A stretch of 64,000 nucleotides of DNA from Methanosarcina barkeri MS (GCF_000970025.1 NZ_CP009528.1:917168-981167); one strand, 5' to 3'. Numbered from the stretch's first letter, positions 25,439-35,809 are shown. Numbers and translations are program-made. Notes: generated from the sequence alone by a model not told the origin.

Positions 25439-26617
25439 ATGAAAGCGTGTATCATGTGTGGAGGGGCTGGGACGAGGCTCAGGCCGCTAACTTTCAAGCA
25501 TCCTAAACCCAGCATACCGATTCTTAATAAGCCTTCAGTCCGACATCTGATCGAGCATCTTTCAAGGGAAGGATTCAATGAAATAGTCATGACCCTGGGG
25601 TACATGGGAGAGCGCATAGAAGAACAGCTCGGAGACGGGCACATGTTTGGGGTACATATCGACTATGTGTATGAGAAGGAAAAACTCGGAACTGCAGGCG
25701 GCATTAAAAACGCTGAGAAATATCTGAAAGACGAGCCATTTATAGTGCTTGGTGGAGATCACGTCCTTAACTTGGACCTACGGGAGATGTACCGTTTCCA
25801 TGAAGCAAACGATGCCCCAGTCACAATAGGGCTTCTTTCGATTGACGACCCAAGAGAATTCGGAATTGCGGATATGGACATTAACAACCGGATCCACCGC
25901 TTTCTGGAAAAACCGAAAGCAGGCCAGATATTCAGCAACCTTGCAAGCACTGGCATTTATGTTTGCAGCCCTTCGATATTTGAATGGATACCTGAAGGCA
26001 AGAAATACGATTTTGCAAAAGATCTTTTCCCCTTCATGCTTGCAGCCGACAAAAAAATCAATGGTGTACTTGTGAGAGGACAATGGACTGACGTTGGAAG
26101 TTCGGCAGCTTACAGGCAGGCACAGCGCTGGATGCTTGATGCTCTTCCTGGAACTACAATCGAAGGCAATTTCACAACCCGGAACGCAAGAATAAAAGGT
26201 CCTCTGTCCATAGGAAATAATGTATGTATAGGTTCAAATTCTTCTCTTGTAGGGCCAATAGTAATAGGGGAAAACACAACTATAGGCGATAATGTCCTTA
26301 TCGGGCCTTACAGCGTGATAGGTTCAAACTGCACTATAGAAGACAATGCAAAGATCCTTTCATCCTATCTTTTTGATAATGTGTCAATAGGGAAGGGTTC
26401 TAACATCTCAGGTGGAGTGGTAGCAGACGACACAACCATCGGAGAACACTGTTTCCTCGAAAATGGAACCGTTATCGGGCATAAAGTACTGATCGGAAGT
26501 AATTCAACAATACATTCCGGAGTTAAGATCTGGCCCGAAGTTGTTATAGATAAAGACTCAAGCATAAAGGAAACCGTGATCAATTCCGATTATGATGCTG
26601 CACATGAAGGCTCGTAA
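25439..26617 (+). CDS. NDP-sugar pyrophosphorylase with left-handed beta-helix domain
   Basis: A 392-residue sugar-1-phosphate nucleotidyltransferase. The N-terminal domain (1-235) has the signature MCGGAGTRLRPLTFKHPKPSIPILNKP, LGTAGGIKNAEKYL and GGDHVLNLDL, where the Asp binds the metal. From about 245 on, hexapeptide repeats ([IV]GxxxxI type: IKGPLSIGNNVCIGSNSSLVGPIVIGENTTIGDN) form a left-handed beta-helix. Family members make GDP-mannose, UDP-GlcNAc or dTDP-glucose, so the sugar is not settled here. The product would feed glycan synthesis. Single gene. Confidence 0.88.
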   Translation: MKACIMCGGAGTRLRPLTFKHPKPSIPILNKPSVRHLIEHLSREGFNEIVMTLGYMGERIEEQLGDGHMFGVHIDYVYEKEKLGTAGGIKNAEKYLKDEPFIVLGGDHVLNLDLREMYRFHEANDAPVTIGLLSIDDPREFGIADMDINNRIHRFLEKPKAGQIFSNLASTGIYVCSPSIFEWIPEGKKYDFAKDLFPFMLAADKKINGVLVRGQWTDVGSSAAYRQAQRWMLDALPGTTIEGNFTTRNARIKGPLSIGNNVCIGSNSSLVGPIVIGENTTIGDNVLIGPYSVIGSNCTIEDNAKILSSYLFDNVSIGKGSNISGGVVADDTTIGEHCFLENGTVIGHKVLIGSNSTIHSGVKIWPEVVIDKDSSIKETVINSDYDAAHEGS

Positions 26618-26685
26618 AATTAGAATTCCAAAGGACAGAATCCAGTCTAAATAAATTAACTGGACTTCTGAATCCTCATTTTTCA

Positions 26686-26755
26686 GGTTGCTTCAGATTG
26701 AAATCGCTTTTTGGAATTCTGGTTGCTTCAGATTGAACTTGCTTTTTGAAACTCT
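26686..26755. repeat. 35-bp tandem duplication upstream of the lipid kinase gene
   Basis: Units starting GGTTGCTTCAGATTGAA lie at 26686-26720 and 26721-26755 with five or six differences. The second overlaps the spurious N-terminal extension of the next open frame. Confidence 0.8.
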
Positions 26756-26861
26756 GGATGAATTTCAATTTTACGCTGTTATTTTTCATATACATCTTTC
26801 TACGGGCATCTGTGAAGTGTTCAGGACGCGCAGAACAGAGCAACACTGAAACAGATATAAC

Positions 26862-26870
26862 TTTATACTA
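26862..26870 (+). promoter_or_regulatory. TATA box for a leaderless transcript
   Basis: TTTATACTA is centred about 27 nt before the ATG at 26893, where archaeal transcription would start. There is no ribosome site, which supports a leaderless mRNA and that start codon. Confidence 0.4.
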
Positions 26871-26892
26871 TATCTTGCCAAGTCTTTTTGCC

Positions 26893-27489
26893 ATGTTGTC
26901 CAGTGAATTTTTCTTTGAAGTCCTGAGAAAAAGTGTACATCTGGTTTCAATCCTGATAGTGCTTATCTACGAACTTTACGGAAAAGAAACCATCCTATGG
27001 GTGCTCATGCTGTTTCTTGTAGTTGTTCTCGTTCTTGACTACTTCCGGGTCGAGCATGGAATTCGAATACCTTTTTTCCATATTATGTACAGAAAAAGCG
27101 AAGTTGACCGCTTCGGAGGGCATATTTTCTTTGCGCTTGGGGCAATTTCAGTAATATCTCTGTTCAGCCGAGAGATCGCTTACGCTGCAATCCTTATGGC
27201 CACCTTCGGGGACCTGGCTGCAGCTCTCATCGGTAAATTCTACGGAAAGAGGAGAGTTTTTCAAAAAATCTTTAAAAATGATAAATCAATTGAAGGTTCA
27301 GTTTCGGAATTTGTTATTGATTTCCTCATAGGGCTGCTTATTCTCGGAAATCCCATTGTTTCTCTAGTGATGGCTTTTCTTGCAACCCTTACTGAAACTG
27401 CAGTCAATAAAATTGATGATAACCTTATAGTGCCGGTTTTCGCCGGTTTTTTCGGGCAGATCACCATGAATTTTCTGGCATATTTGTGA
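26893..27489 (+). CDS. Dolichol/diacylglycerol kinase-like membrane protein (CTP-dependent type)
   Basis: A 198-residue integral membrane protein with about five helices. It resembles the SEC59/VTE5/Dgk1 group of CTP-dependent lipid kinases: LRKSVHLVSILIVLIYELYG at the N-terminus, LDYFRVEHGI, GGHIFFALGAI, and FGDLAAALIGKFYGKRRVFQ(K) with KSIEGSVSEF further on. It may phosphorylate dolichol or another polyprenol or archaeal lipid. The frame extends back to 26746, but that stretch contains the tandem repeat and a promoter; the ATG at 26893 with a TATA box at the right distance is preferred. Confidence 0.75.
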   Translation: MLSSEFFFEVLRKSVHLVSILIVLIYELYGKETILWVLMLFLVVVLVLDYFRVEHGIRIPFFHIMYRKSEVDRFGGHIFFALGAISVISLFSREIAYAAILMATFGDLAAALIGKFYGKRRVFQKIFKNDKSIEGSVSEFVIDFLIGLLILGNPIVSLVMAFLATLTETAVNKIDDNLIVPVFAGFFGQITMNFLAYL

Positions 27490-27543
27490 CAATTTACCAA
27501 AAGAATCTCATAGAATAAGTTCTGACACCTATGCAAATCTGGT

Positions 27544-30500
27544 TCAGATTAAAGAATTATACTCCTTATATATTTCTCTCAAGAAACCGCCATACCCTTT
27601 TAGTTCAAAGCAATTGCATATCCTATCTGCAATTTCTTTTTGATCATTTTCATACAACATCCTAACAATTTTTTTGGTCTCATCTTCATAATAGTAAGGA
27701 TATTTCCCGTTTTCAAGCATCTCAATATATATTTCTCCAACTTCCAACGGCGTTTTTTGAGCATGGATTATAAGATCCTCTATGAAATCTGGAATGGAAT
27801 CTAAGTTTCTAACAGAAAATTTAATCCACTCAAGTATTTCAGAATCTATATAATCAATCAACGATATCCACGAAAGAAGATCAGAAGCTACGACTTGATA
27901 ATCCTTATCTCCTTCATTACTCAATAAAATATCATACAGTGAGTTCCAAAGAGGTTTGATTTTGCTACTTACTTTCTCAGTTATTTTATTGTTTTGAGTT
28001 TCGAAATATCGGATAATCTCTGAAATCCTTTGTGGATCAGATTTTTCAAGCAATTGAAAAATTAAACTCTCTTTATCATCTAATTTCTCCCATCCTTCAA
28101 TATACCCTATGCATATGTGTTGCACGAGTCTTTCATTAATGTGATTATCTTCAAATTTGGTCTGAATGGCTTTCTTATAATGCCCTTTTTCTCTAAGAAG
28201 AAAATATATTCGTTTATCAATTTTGGAACAATAAAAAAGGTAACCTGTAAAAGCTGCTTCCCAATATTTGTCTTGGTCAACCAAAAATATTTTGTCTATA
28301 TTCTTTTTTGTCCAAGATTCATCTAAATAAAAAAGGTGTGAAATGTACTTTCCCAATATGTAAGAAAATTCAACTGATGGCTCAAAATCCCTATCTAGCC
28401 TAGTATTAAACTCAGACTTGATCGATTCTTTCCACTTTCTTTCTTCACCTTCAATAATCAAATGTGAGAAATACATGGAATAGTCAATCAATGCAGAGAA
28501 TATTTTCCCCTTTGAAGAATTAAGTACTGAGGTTGTGAGGTCTCTCATATTATAAAAATCTGAGTTTGCTTTTTGAGCCAGAGTTAGTAGAATATCTTCA
28601 GCAAGAGATAAAGTACCGTTTTCAAAAGTATGGTCTTTTAGAAGTCCTTCATCAATAAGATCTGCAATTTGAGAAACAATCCTATTTCTGTAGTTGGATT
28701 CATCTTCAGCTTGTTTAATGTTCCAAAAGTTGGTTGATTCAAGTAATTGGGAAATAAAGTTCAATACATTATTCCAAAAAAAGTTTCTTCTATTTCTGCA
28801 AGCTTCAGTCAAACCCCATAAAATATAATATTGATATATTTCAGGAACACTTAAATATGGACTAAGATTTTCCGAAAATTTTTCAGGTTTATTGGAAATG
28901 CATTTTTGCAAAGTTTCAGCGAGCCCTTCTTTAGAAGGAGTTCTTACTCCGGTTTTTTCTCTAAATTCACTCAAATATTCTGCAATTTCATTATTTGATT
29001 TAGCCAAAAGTTCAGATTCGCTTATCGGACTTATACTTCCTTCAAAACTTTCAAAATGTATGATATCGCCTGGATAACTAATTCCTTCTGGATTTATTTT
29101 GTCATATTTAAGATATAATGAGGTTATATCAGGATTATTCGCTTCTTGGATAGAGGAAAGCCAACATTTCTTTTTATAAGCTAAATACTCATCACGAGAA
29201 GATAATTGCAGATCATCAGCATGGTAATCTGCAGATTCAATCCAGTTGACAGCCATATTCAGTTCGCTTCTTGAAAAACTAAGACAATTTTTGCTTAATA
29301 ATTCATATACTTCATGTTTAAGAGAATAATCATCAATAGGATTGAAATTTAACGCCCAAAAGATTTTGTGTAAGGAATTATAATGGTAACTTATAGTGTG
29401 AATTGCAATTCTTCTGAATATTGGATGAGATTTATATAGTAATTCTAAAATTGTTTGATTTAATACTTCTGGATCGGTAGCCTCAAAAATGTCTCTAACA
29501 AAGGAAACACATTGATATGCGTATTTTTCTTTATTTATATTCTGGTCACTATTTTCAATCGTAGTAACTGACGCTGTTCGAAACTGCGTATCGTCTTCAG
29601 AGATAATATCTTCAATTTTATGAAGAATAATTTTGGCTGCGTCCATCCCGCATAAATCGATAATTTCAGTCTTATACTCAAAAATTGCCTTACGAAGCCA
29701 ATAATTTTCAACCAGAGATGAATACTTATAAAAGTCATCAGATTTCTCATAATTGAAAATCACCTCAAGTAACTTTAGCAACAGATCTATCTTTTGATTG
29801 GAAATTAAAAAAGGAAAGGCGGATTTATAGATTTGACTTGTAATAAATACTTTGTTAATTTTTGTATTTAAAGCACGTTCAAGGAATACGATATGCTTTT
29901 CTTCTACTATTTCGACAGGCAATTTGAAAATAATATCGATGAGTATCGAGTCAGTATGATAGTTTTCAATTCTTGCACCATTTTCACGGTATCCAATTAT
30001 TGAATCAATGATTTGTGAAATGTCTTTTGTTATTTCACTATCAGGACTAGCGGCATTTTTAGTAGCAAGGTTTCTCAAATAACCAAGAACATTCCAATAT
30101 TTCACTTCAAAATAAATTTTTTTATCACTTGAAACTTCTTTTGGAGACGGATTTTTCTTCGGGTCAAGGTATTTTTTTTCATGTAAAAGTTTCAACCAAG
30201 GAAAAGGATTATCACATGAAGCAAGAGCTTCGAAAAAATAATTTCTTTGTGGTTCATCGTTCAATATAATTTGGAATATCCGATTTGCCGATGCATTATC
30301 AAAGCTAGCAATACATTTGTCAATCTCTCTGAAAGACTCCGATAAATAAGTTGATATTTGATTTACTTCACTATTCCATTGCTTGATTACTTCATATAGT
30401 TGATTATATCCCCTCTCATCTTTTTTATAAGGTACGACGGTTATTCCTAGAGAACGATAATAAGAACGGTCAAACTCTACAATACGGTTTTCACCGCTAT

Positions 30501-31221
30501 AATACGGCAGAAGGATAAAATGTCTCATTTCTGTACCTTGACTATGATCGAACTTCGTGATCAAATAATCCAGCACTTCAAATTCTTCCAAACCATATCC
30601 TAAAAATAGTACAACATAGGTAGAAAATAATTTTTGCATAAAATGCTGAAAATAAGGATTATTATACTTTTGTAAGTAATCTGAGACTGTAAAAACTAAT
30701 GAGTCGGGACTTAAAAGAGAACCATGTATTTGGTAGAGCTTAGATTTATCAATATCATCATTAGTAGAATTTAGTTTGAAGTCCTTTTCTTTATAAACTA
30801 TGTTCGGTCTTTCAAATTTGCTATGAAAACAATCGTCAACGTTAGTTGTAACAAAAAGTCCTCTTAAACCATACAACTCATGATAAATATTTTGTGATTC
30901 ATAAAGGTCTTCCTTTGGTTTGAGGGATTCTTTAATTATATTGATTAAATCACTCTCAAAGCCTTTTTGTGTCAATATGTATTTGCAAATTGTAATTGAT
31001 TTCTTTGGATCATAAGCAGAGAGAGTTTCTTTTTCCTTGAAATTTATACATGATTTTGAAAAACAGAATTCTATAAGATTATTAGCCAACGTTTTCCAAC
31101 TTGCACAACCAACTATTCTTGATACCCCAGCACCAATGAAAACTGCCAATGTATTGCTATTAACTGCATCGATTATCTGTGGGGGAAGTTTTGGAATGGG
31201 AACAATTTCACCAAGGGCCAT
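27544..31221 (-). CDS. Large SIR2-like domain protein (candidate antiviral effector)
   Basis: A 1225-residue protein. Residues about 20-290 form a SIR2-like NAD-binding fold: FIGAGVSR (28-35), FVTTNVDDCF (123-132), the catalytic-type His in YQIHGSLL (163-170), and LFLGYGLEEFEVLDYL (205-220). The remaining 900 residues are helical repeat-like, without a recognisable ATPase motif; a segment near 350 reads FPWLKLLHEKKYLDPKKNP, and the C-terminus may match DUF4020. Related SIR2 proteins (DSR, ThsA, SIR2-APAZ) destroy NAD+ on phage infection. It is monocistronic with a TAAGGA site, flanked by housekeeping genes, and visibly more AT-rich than they are, suggesting transfer. Its defence role is inferred. 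Confidence 0.83.
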   Translation of the reverse strand: MALGEIVPIPKLPPQIIDAVNSNTLAVFIGAGVSRIVGCASWKTLANNLIEFCFSKSCINFKEKETLSAYDPKKSITICKYILTQKGFESDLINIIKESLKPKEDLYESQNIYHELYGLRGLFVTTNVDDCFHSKFERPNIVYKEKDFKLNSTNDDIDKSKLYQIHGSLLSPDSLVFTVSDYLQKYNNPYFQHFMQKLFSTYVVLFLGYGLEEFEVLDYLITKFDHSQGTEMRHFILLPYYSGENRIVEFDRSYYRSLGITVVPYKKDERGYNQLYEVIKQWNSEVNQISTYLSESFREIDKCIASFDNASANRIFQIILNDEPQRNYFFEALASCDNPFPWLKLLHEKKYLDPKKNPSPKEVSSDKKIYFEVKYWNVLGYLRNLATKNAASPDSEITKDISQIIDSIIGYRENGARIENYHTDSILIDIIFKLPVEIVEEKHIVFLERALNTKINKVFITSQIYKSAFPFLISNQKIDLLLKLLEVIFNYEKSDDFYKYSSLVENYWLRKAIFEYKTEIIDLCGMDAAKIILHKIEDIISEDDTQFRTASVTTIENSDQNINKEKYAYQCVSFVRDIFEATDPEVLNQTILELLYKSHPIFRRIAIHTISYHYNSLHKIFWALNFNPIDDYSLKHEVYELLSKNCLSFSRSELNMAVNWIESADYHADDLQLSSRDEYLAYKKKCWLSSIQEANNPDITSLYLKYDKINPEGISYPGDIIHFESFEGSISPISESELLAKSNNEIAEYLSEFREKTGVRTPSKEGLAETLQKCISNKPEKFSENLSPYLSVPEIYQYYILWGLTEACRNRRNFFWNNVLNFISQLLESTNFWNIKQAEDESNYRNRIVSQIADLIDEGLLKDHTFENGTLSLAEDILLTLAQKANSDFYNMRDLTTSVLNSSKGKIFSALIDYSMYFSHLIIEGEERKWKESIKSEFNTRLDRDFEPSVEFSYILGKYISHLFYLDESWTKKNIDKIFLVDQDKYWEAAFTGYLFYCSKIDKRIYFLLREKGHYKKAIQTKFEDNHINERLVQHICIGYIEGWEKLDDKESLIFQLLEKSDPQRISEIIRYFETQNNKITEKVSSKIKPLWNSLYDILLSNEGDKDYQVVASDLLSWISLIDYIDSEILEWIKFSVRNLDSIPDFIEDLIIHAQKTPLEVGEIYIEMLENGKYPYYYEDETKKIVRMLYENDQKEIADRICNCFELKGYGGFLREIYKEYNSLI

Positions 31222-31446
31222 TATTTATTTCCTTATTTTGGTACAGAATTTTCTACAGAGTTCAGTAGGTAAAAATGGATTCAAGAGTTTAAATATAAAA
31301 TATCTTTTGAACTACAGTAATGCAGAGAAGAGTTATTAATCCTTAAAAAGTAATCGTTTTTAATTAACTGATGAAGCCTAAAATATGGAATCCACAGAAA
31401 AGAGGAAGAAAAAACCCTTTTCAGGTTTTATTTTCAAGTTCAGGTC

Positions 31447-33927
31447 TCAACCTTGCGTATTCTTGAGCTTTCTCATTTCCCTTATGCGCCTGGCAAGGAT
31501 TTCTCCAAGATAAAGCACAAGCGCAGTAAGGAGTACATACACTTTCAGGCTTACCTGCTCATCGGATTGTTTCACTGAATTCTGCCGCGCGTCTTTCAGT
31601 AGAAGGGCTCTTGCATCCTTCTCATTGTAAATTTTTCCTCCGGTAGAAAGGACAAGAGGCTCTATATCCTCATTGAGTCCTACATCCCTGTACTCAAGCG
31701 GGTAATTTACTGCAAGCGGGTAGCCTGAGATATCATGAATCCCAATACTATTTGGATTCACATTTGTCTCATAGGTATTCTTTCCGGTTAGAGCAAGGTC
31801 CAGAGCATTGCCATCTAGTTTTAGCTGCGGGATTCCTTCATCGTACATTGTAAGTGTCAGGTTGGAGGGAGTGCCAAGCCAGGTATCCGGGCTGTCCACA
31901 ACAGTTCCTTCTTCAGCTCTCGGGTTCGCTATTGCCCAGTTGATCATGCTTGAAATTAGTCTGGCACTCGATCCGTTATAAACATTAGTCGCCCAGCGAG
32001 AACCGTCCCCTTGCCCATTGTCTGTGGTAAAAGCTGCAACTCTTCCTAGTCCGAAGCGCCATGTAGTAAGTACTGGTTTTCCATTTGAAGTAGTTATAAC
32101 CAAACGTTCAGCCCCGGCTTTTGGAGTCACGTCGTTATATCCTGTGATATTGGAAGTAAGGTTCACATCTTTCGTAATGAAGCTATTTGGAGAATAAACA
32201 TAGAGAGAATAATCAGAAGTTGCATTTTCTTCTGTCTCTTTTTCTTCTTCGTTCTCTTCTTCCTGAGACTTATCGGTTGACTTAAAGACTATGTTTGCCC
32301 TTTCACTCATATTAATGTGGAAATAGTTTTTCTCAAGCCCGAGTTCCTTCATAAACATCTCAGCATAATAATTTCTGGATTTGTCAATCTGGGAAGGAGC
32401 TACTGAACGAATATGGATAAAGTACAGGTTTACACCGAGTTTCTGCAGTTCTTTTGCAGCTTGAAGGCTTGGCTTGTAGGAATCTTCGATTGCTCCGTCT
32501 GAAATAATAATAGCATCAAGTTCGCCTTCCTTGCCGGTAAGCATTTCCTTTGAAATGTTGAGTCCTGCATCTAAGGAAGTCTTGCTTTCCTCGTCAGGAG
32601 CCAGTTTCTCGATTTTGTCTTTAAGAGTTGCCTGGTTCTGAGCAAGTCCAAGGAAAACAAAACCTCCTGAAACATCATATCCCTTGCTTCCGAATGCGAT
32701 AATTTCGGCGTTTGCATCTTTGAGATTTTCGTTCTGAAGAATATATATGGCATTTCCCAGGATGTCTCCCTGGGTTTTGTGGGCTGTAGTACTGGGAGAA
32801 ACGTCGAGGATCAGGACAAGGTTTCGTCCTCCCTTATATTCGGAAGGCCTTGAAATCACAGGTAGGATTTTTTCAAACGAGGAATTAAGATAATTGCCAT
32901 AATTATATGCTCTTTCTCCTCCTACAACTACCAGTCCACCTCCATTAGTAACATACTTTCTAATTTCTTTTACTTGTGTCTCCGTAAGATTATCGGCGAA
33001 CTGGTTATCAAGTGCCAGAGTTTTGCTACTGTTCAGAGCACTTGCTCCAGGATAAGTAGTGAAAACAGAAGTGTTGTAAAGTTTGTTAAGGATTTGAGCA
33101 AGGGGTGAATTCGGCTCACCGGTAACAAGAGTGAGCTTTGGTTTGGGAATTACATACACGGATTTATAAAATTTATTGTTAATACTACTCAGATCTTCTC
33201 CGGAAGGAGTAATCTTTACACTGATATTGTGAGCACCAAGAGTGCTAAAAGTGTGCCTGAGATTAGGGGAAATAGTATACTGTGTTGAGTTTTGAGTAAC
33301 GTCGCCACTTTGGGAAAGTTCCCCATCTACGTATGCTTCATAGGAATAGCTAACACTTTGATTTGAAGCCTGGCGGACAACTATATCAAATTCGTTTGGG
33401 TTATCCACAATTACACTTTTGTCCCCATGAATTTCTACACTGAGGTCATTTGTCTTAAGTTCAGGCTCGACAAGGTAGACTGAAGTATTGGTTTCTTTGG
33501 CAAAGCCGAGGGCATCAACAAGGCTCTTCCCGGAGTTGTTATTCCCATCAGTAATCAGAACAATCTGATTACCAGTGCCAGAGTACTGAGTTACAGCATC
33601 TCCAAGATTTGTTTTATCGCCTGTAAGCTGGACTAAGGTTGTAGAGGTATCAGCTGCAAGGGCTTTATACAGGTCATTACCTGTTTCATTAGAAAAAAGC
33701 CCCATACTTGAGGTCTTATCCTGAATTAGTACAAGTGAAGGATTGTCTTCATTAACAGTCTGCGTAACCGTTGTAAATGGAGCAGCCAAAGCGAGTATAA
33801 GGAGGAAAGCTACAAGCATCCTCCATTCCACAATCTTCGTTTTTGTCTTCCGCAGGAGATAGAACCCGGCAATTGTCACAGGAATGATGAGTAAAAGCAT
33901 TTCCGGGTGTTCAAGGGATATATTCAT
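31447..33927 (-). CDS. vWA-domain membrane protein with glutamine-amidotransferase-like segment
   Basis: An 826-residue envelope protein. It starts with two hydrophobic helices (about 9-25 and 36-58) followed by a degenerate von Willebrand A region (LVLIQDKTSSM), an Ig-like part, a GATase1-like segment (VTNGGGLVVVGGERAYNYGNYLNSSFEKILPV, about 328-360) and a second vWA domain with a MIDAS-like DVSPSTTAHK (about 374). A Glu-rich linker (about 555-575) and a C-terminal helix (VYVLLTALVLYLGEILARR) complete it. Last gene of the MoxR operon; it overlaps the previous gene by 4 nt (ATGA). Such operons build or remodel extracytoplasmic complexes, but the target here is unknown. Confidence 0.82.
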   Translation of the reverse strand: MNISLEHPEMLLLIIPVTIAGFYLLRKTKTKIVEWRMLVAFLLILALAAPFTTVTQTVNEDNPSLVLIQDKTSSMGLFSNETGNDLYKALAADTSTTLVQLTGDKTNLGDAVTQYSGTGNQIVLITDGNNNSGKSLVDALGFAKETNTSVYLVEPELKTNDLSVEIHGDKSVIVDNPNEFDIVVRQASNQSVSYSYEAYVDGELSQSGDVTQNSTQYTISPNLRHTFSTLGAHNISVKITPSGEDLSSINNKFYKSVYVIPKPKLTLVTGEPNSPLAQILNKLYNTSVFTTYPGASALNSSKTLALDNQFADNLTETQVKEIRKYVTNGGGLVVVGGERAYNYGNYLNSSFEKILPVISRPSEYKGGRNLVLILDVSPSTTAHKTQGDILGNAIYILQNENLKDANAEIIAFGSKGYDVSGGFVFLGLAQNQATLKDKIEKLAPDEESKTSLDAGLNISKEMLTGKEGELDAIIISDGAIEDSYKPSLQAAKELQKLGVNLYFIHIRSVAPSQIDKSRNYYAEMFMKELGLEKNYFHINMSERANIVFKSTDKSQEEENEEEKETEENATSDYSLYVYSPNSFITKDVNLTSNITGYNDVTPKAGAERLVITTSNGKPVLTTWRFGLGRVAAFTTDNGQGDGSRWATNVYNGSSARLISSMINWAIANPRAEEGTVVDSPDTWLGTPSNLTLTMYDEGIPQLKLDGNALDLALTGKNTYETNVNPNSIGIHDISGYPLAVNYPLEYRDVGLNEDIEPLVLSTGGKIYNEKDARALLLKDARQNSVKQSDEQVSLKVYVLLTALVLYLGEILARRIREMRKLKNTQG

Positions 33928-35807
33928 AGTTCACCCCGCCGGCGCACGATCATAATTTCAGCTAGTATGAGGAGGAACATAACTACTATCAGGTAATCAG
34001 TAATGTCATTTTTGGCAGTATAAGTATCAGCCCTCACAAGTTTGGACTTATCTTCCTCAGCCGCCCGCTGAACAACATCAGATGCATCAACTGTTGTGTT
34101 TGATTCCTTGTCACTATAAAGGTTGACTGCAATCTTCTTTCCTGATATTTCGTAAATTCCCGCCTCATCAAATAGAATATGGTTTGAAGTGAATGTTTTC
34201 GAGGGAGTCTTGATTTCTTCAGTCTTCGAAAGAGACGTTAAAGTACCTGTATTCAGGTTATATTCAGAAATATCACCTGTCCCTCCGAGCCATTCAACAA
34301 GTTTTATCCAGAACACAGGATACTCAGGCAAGTTATGGAAATTATTCCAGGCATTGTCCCCGAGTTCATCATCCAGCCCCATATAGAAAACGGTCCCTTT
34401 ACCTACCTGCCAGTAACTCAAGATCGGAACTCCATTTTCTAGAGCTACCAGGGTTGTCGAGCCGGTTCTTTCAGTTGCGTCCAGGTATGTGTGGACTGAG
34501 ATCTCATCACTTCTAATGTCCTTTGTAATACTGCTCTGCTGAACTTCCTTAACTCCAAGATCGGTTCCATTTGTTTCGTTCTCAATTCCGGTAGGTTTTA
34601 CAGGTAAGATCTTAATTAGGCCAACCTCAGTTTTCTCGGGGGCTAAGGCGCCGCTTGCGATGAAAACTGCATTGCCTCCGTTTCTTACATAATTTTCAAT
34701 TGTATCTACTGAATCACTAGCAATTGGAGTTTCTTTCTGCGCAAGAACTACAAGTGTGTAATTGTCAAGGGAAGAAGGCACGGCTTTTGTGACACTGAGA
34801 TTGCTGTTCGGAAGCAGGGAGAGTGCCGTTTTCGAAGGTAGTTTCCCATCGTCAGTGATAAAGAGTATACGCTGCTCTAAAGTCTCTGGAATGGAAATGT
34901 AAGCTTTATTGTCAACAGGTAAACTATCTTTCACATTAAGCTGAACCGTTGTAATCCCTGGCCCAAGGTTTTCAAGTGTGAACTGTTTTGTCCCTCTTGC
35001 CGGGACGTCAAGGGAAAATGACGTTGAGTTTCCTGAAGCTCCGCTTCCGGTCTCGATTTCAACTTTCTCGCTTTGATCTTTATAGTTCTTAATTACACCT
35101 GTGTAGCCGTATTTTCCGTTCGTGGCTTCGATCCATCCGTTGATGACCCCTATGTTATCGGCAGACTTTCCGACTTTTACGAAATTGACTGAAATCCCGT
35201 AAGACTCGGCCAGGTTTTTGGAACTAACAGGATCGTCTCCTTTCGAATTCGTGAAATCCGATATAACGATGATTTTTCCCCCTCCTTCTTTTGATAAAAG
35301 ACGCATACCTGTAGTTATGGCTGCAGACAGGTCGGCAGTACCTGCCCCCGGCTGAACCTGACTTAATATCTCCTTTGCAGAGGACGCATCGCCTCCATCA
35401 AGAGCAAGACGAGGCGTATCCGAAGCCAGGATTATGCTATTTTTCTTGCTCACATAACCATCGGCAATCTTAACAGCATCATCAAAACGAGAGTCAACCT
35501 GCATACTTGCAGAGGTATCAAGGACCAGCACTGTATGCTCTCCGCTCAGCGGTTCCTGTGAAGTATAGTAATACCCTGCTGCGCCAATGGAAAGAAGAAT
35601 AAGCATCAGGAGCTGGATCAGGAAAAGCGGGTCCTGCACAATTTTGGTAAGTGATGCATATACCCGTTTTCTCTCCCTCTCAAGTTTTAGTACAAACATG
35701 AGCGAAGGAATTGCAAGTACCTTCGGTCTGGGACGGAGCATGTAAATAATGATAAGCGGGATTACACTCAGGAGAGCAATAAGAGCAAGGGGGTTTTCAA
35801 AAGGCAT
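33924..35807 (-). CDS. BatA-like vWA membrane protein
   Basis: A 627-residue protein with the BatA/aerotolerance-regulator N-terminal domain (MPFENPLALIALLSVIPLIIIYMLRPRPKVLAIPSLMFVLKLERERK), a transmembrane helix at about 60-78, a vWA domain whose MIDAS is complete (VLVLDTSASM at about 94-103), a CARDB-like Ig domain (about 230-310), a second Rossmann-like region and a C-terminal helix (ITDYLIVVMFLLILAEIMIV). Spaced 2 nt from the DUF58 gene and overlapping the next by 4 nt. Confidence 0.86.
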   Translation of the reverse strand: MPFENPLALIALLSVIPLIIIYMLRPRPKVLAIPSLMFVLKLERERKRVYASLTKIVQDPLFLIQLLMLILLSIGAAGYYYTSQEPLSGEHTVLVLDTSASMQVDSRFDDAVKIADGYVSKKNSIILASDTPRLALDGGDASSAKEILSQVQPGAGTADLSAAITTGMRLLSKEGGGKIIVISDFTNSKGDDPVSSKNLAESYGISVNFVKVGKSADNIGVINGWIEATNGKYGYTGVIKNYKDQSEKVEIETGSGASGNSTSFSLDVPARGTKQFTLENLGPGITTVQLNVKDSLPVDNKAYISIPETLEQRILFITDDGKLPSKTALSLLPNSNLSVTKAVPSSLDNYTLVVLAQKETPIASDSVDTIENYVRNGGNAVFIASGALAPEKTEVGLIKILPVKPTGIENETNGTDLGVKEVQQSSITKDIRSDEISVHTYLDATERTGSTTLVALENGVPILSYWQVGKGTVFYMGLDDELGDNAWNNFHNLPEYPVFWIKLVEWLGGTGDISEYNLNTGTLTSLSKTEEIKTPSKTFTSNHILFDEAGIYEISGKKIAVNLYSDKESNTTVDASDVVQRAAEEDKSKLVRADTYTAKNDITDYLIVVMFLLILAEIMIVRRRGEL

Positions 35808-35809
35808 TT

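Noticed and set aside
26746-26892. N-terminal extension of the lipid kinase-like protein from a TTG
   Set aside because: It covers a tandem repeat and the TATA box; the ATG at 26893 matches the family start.
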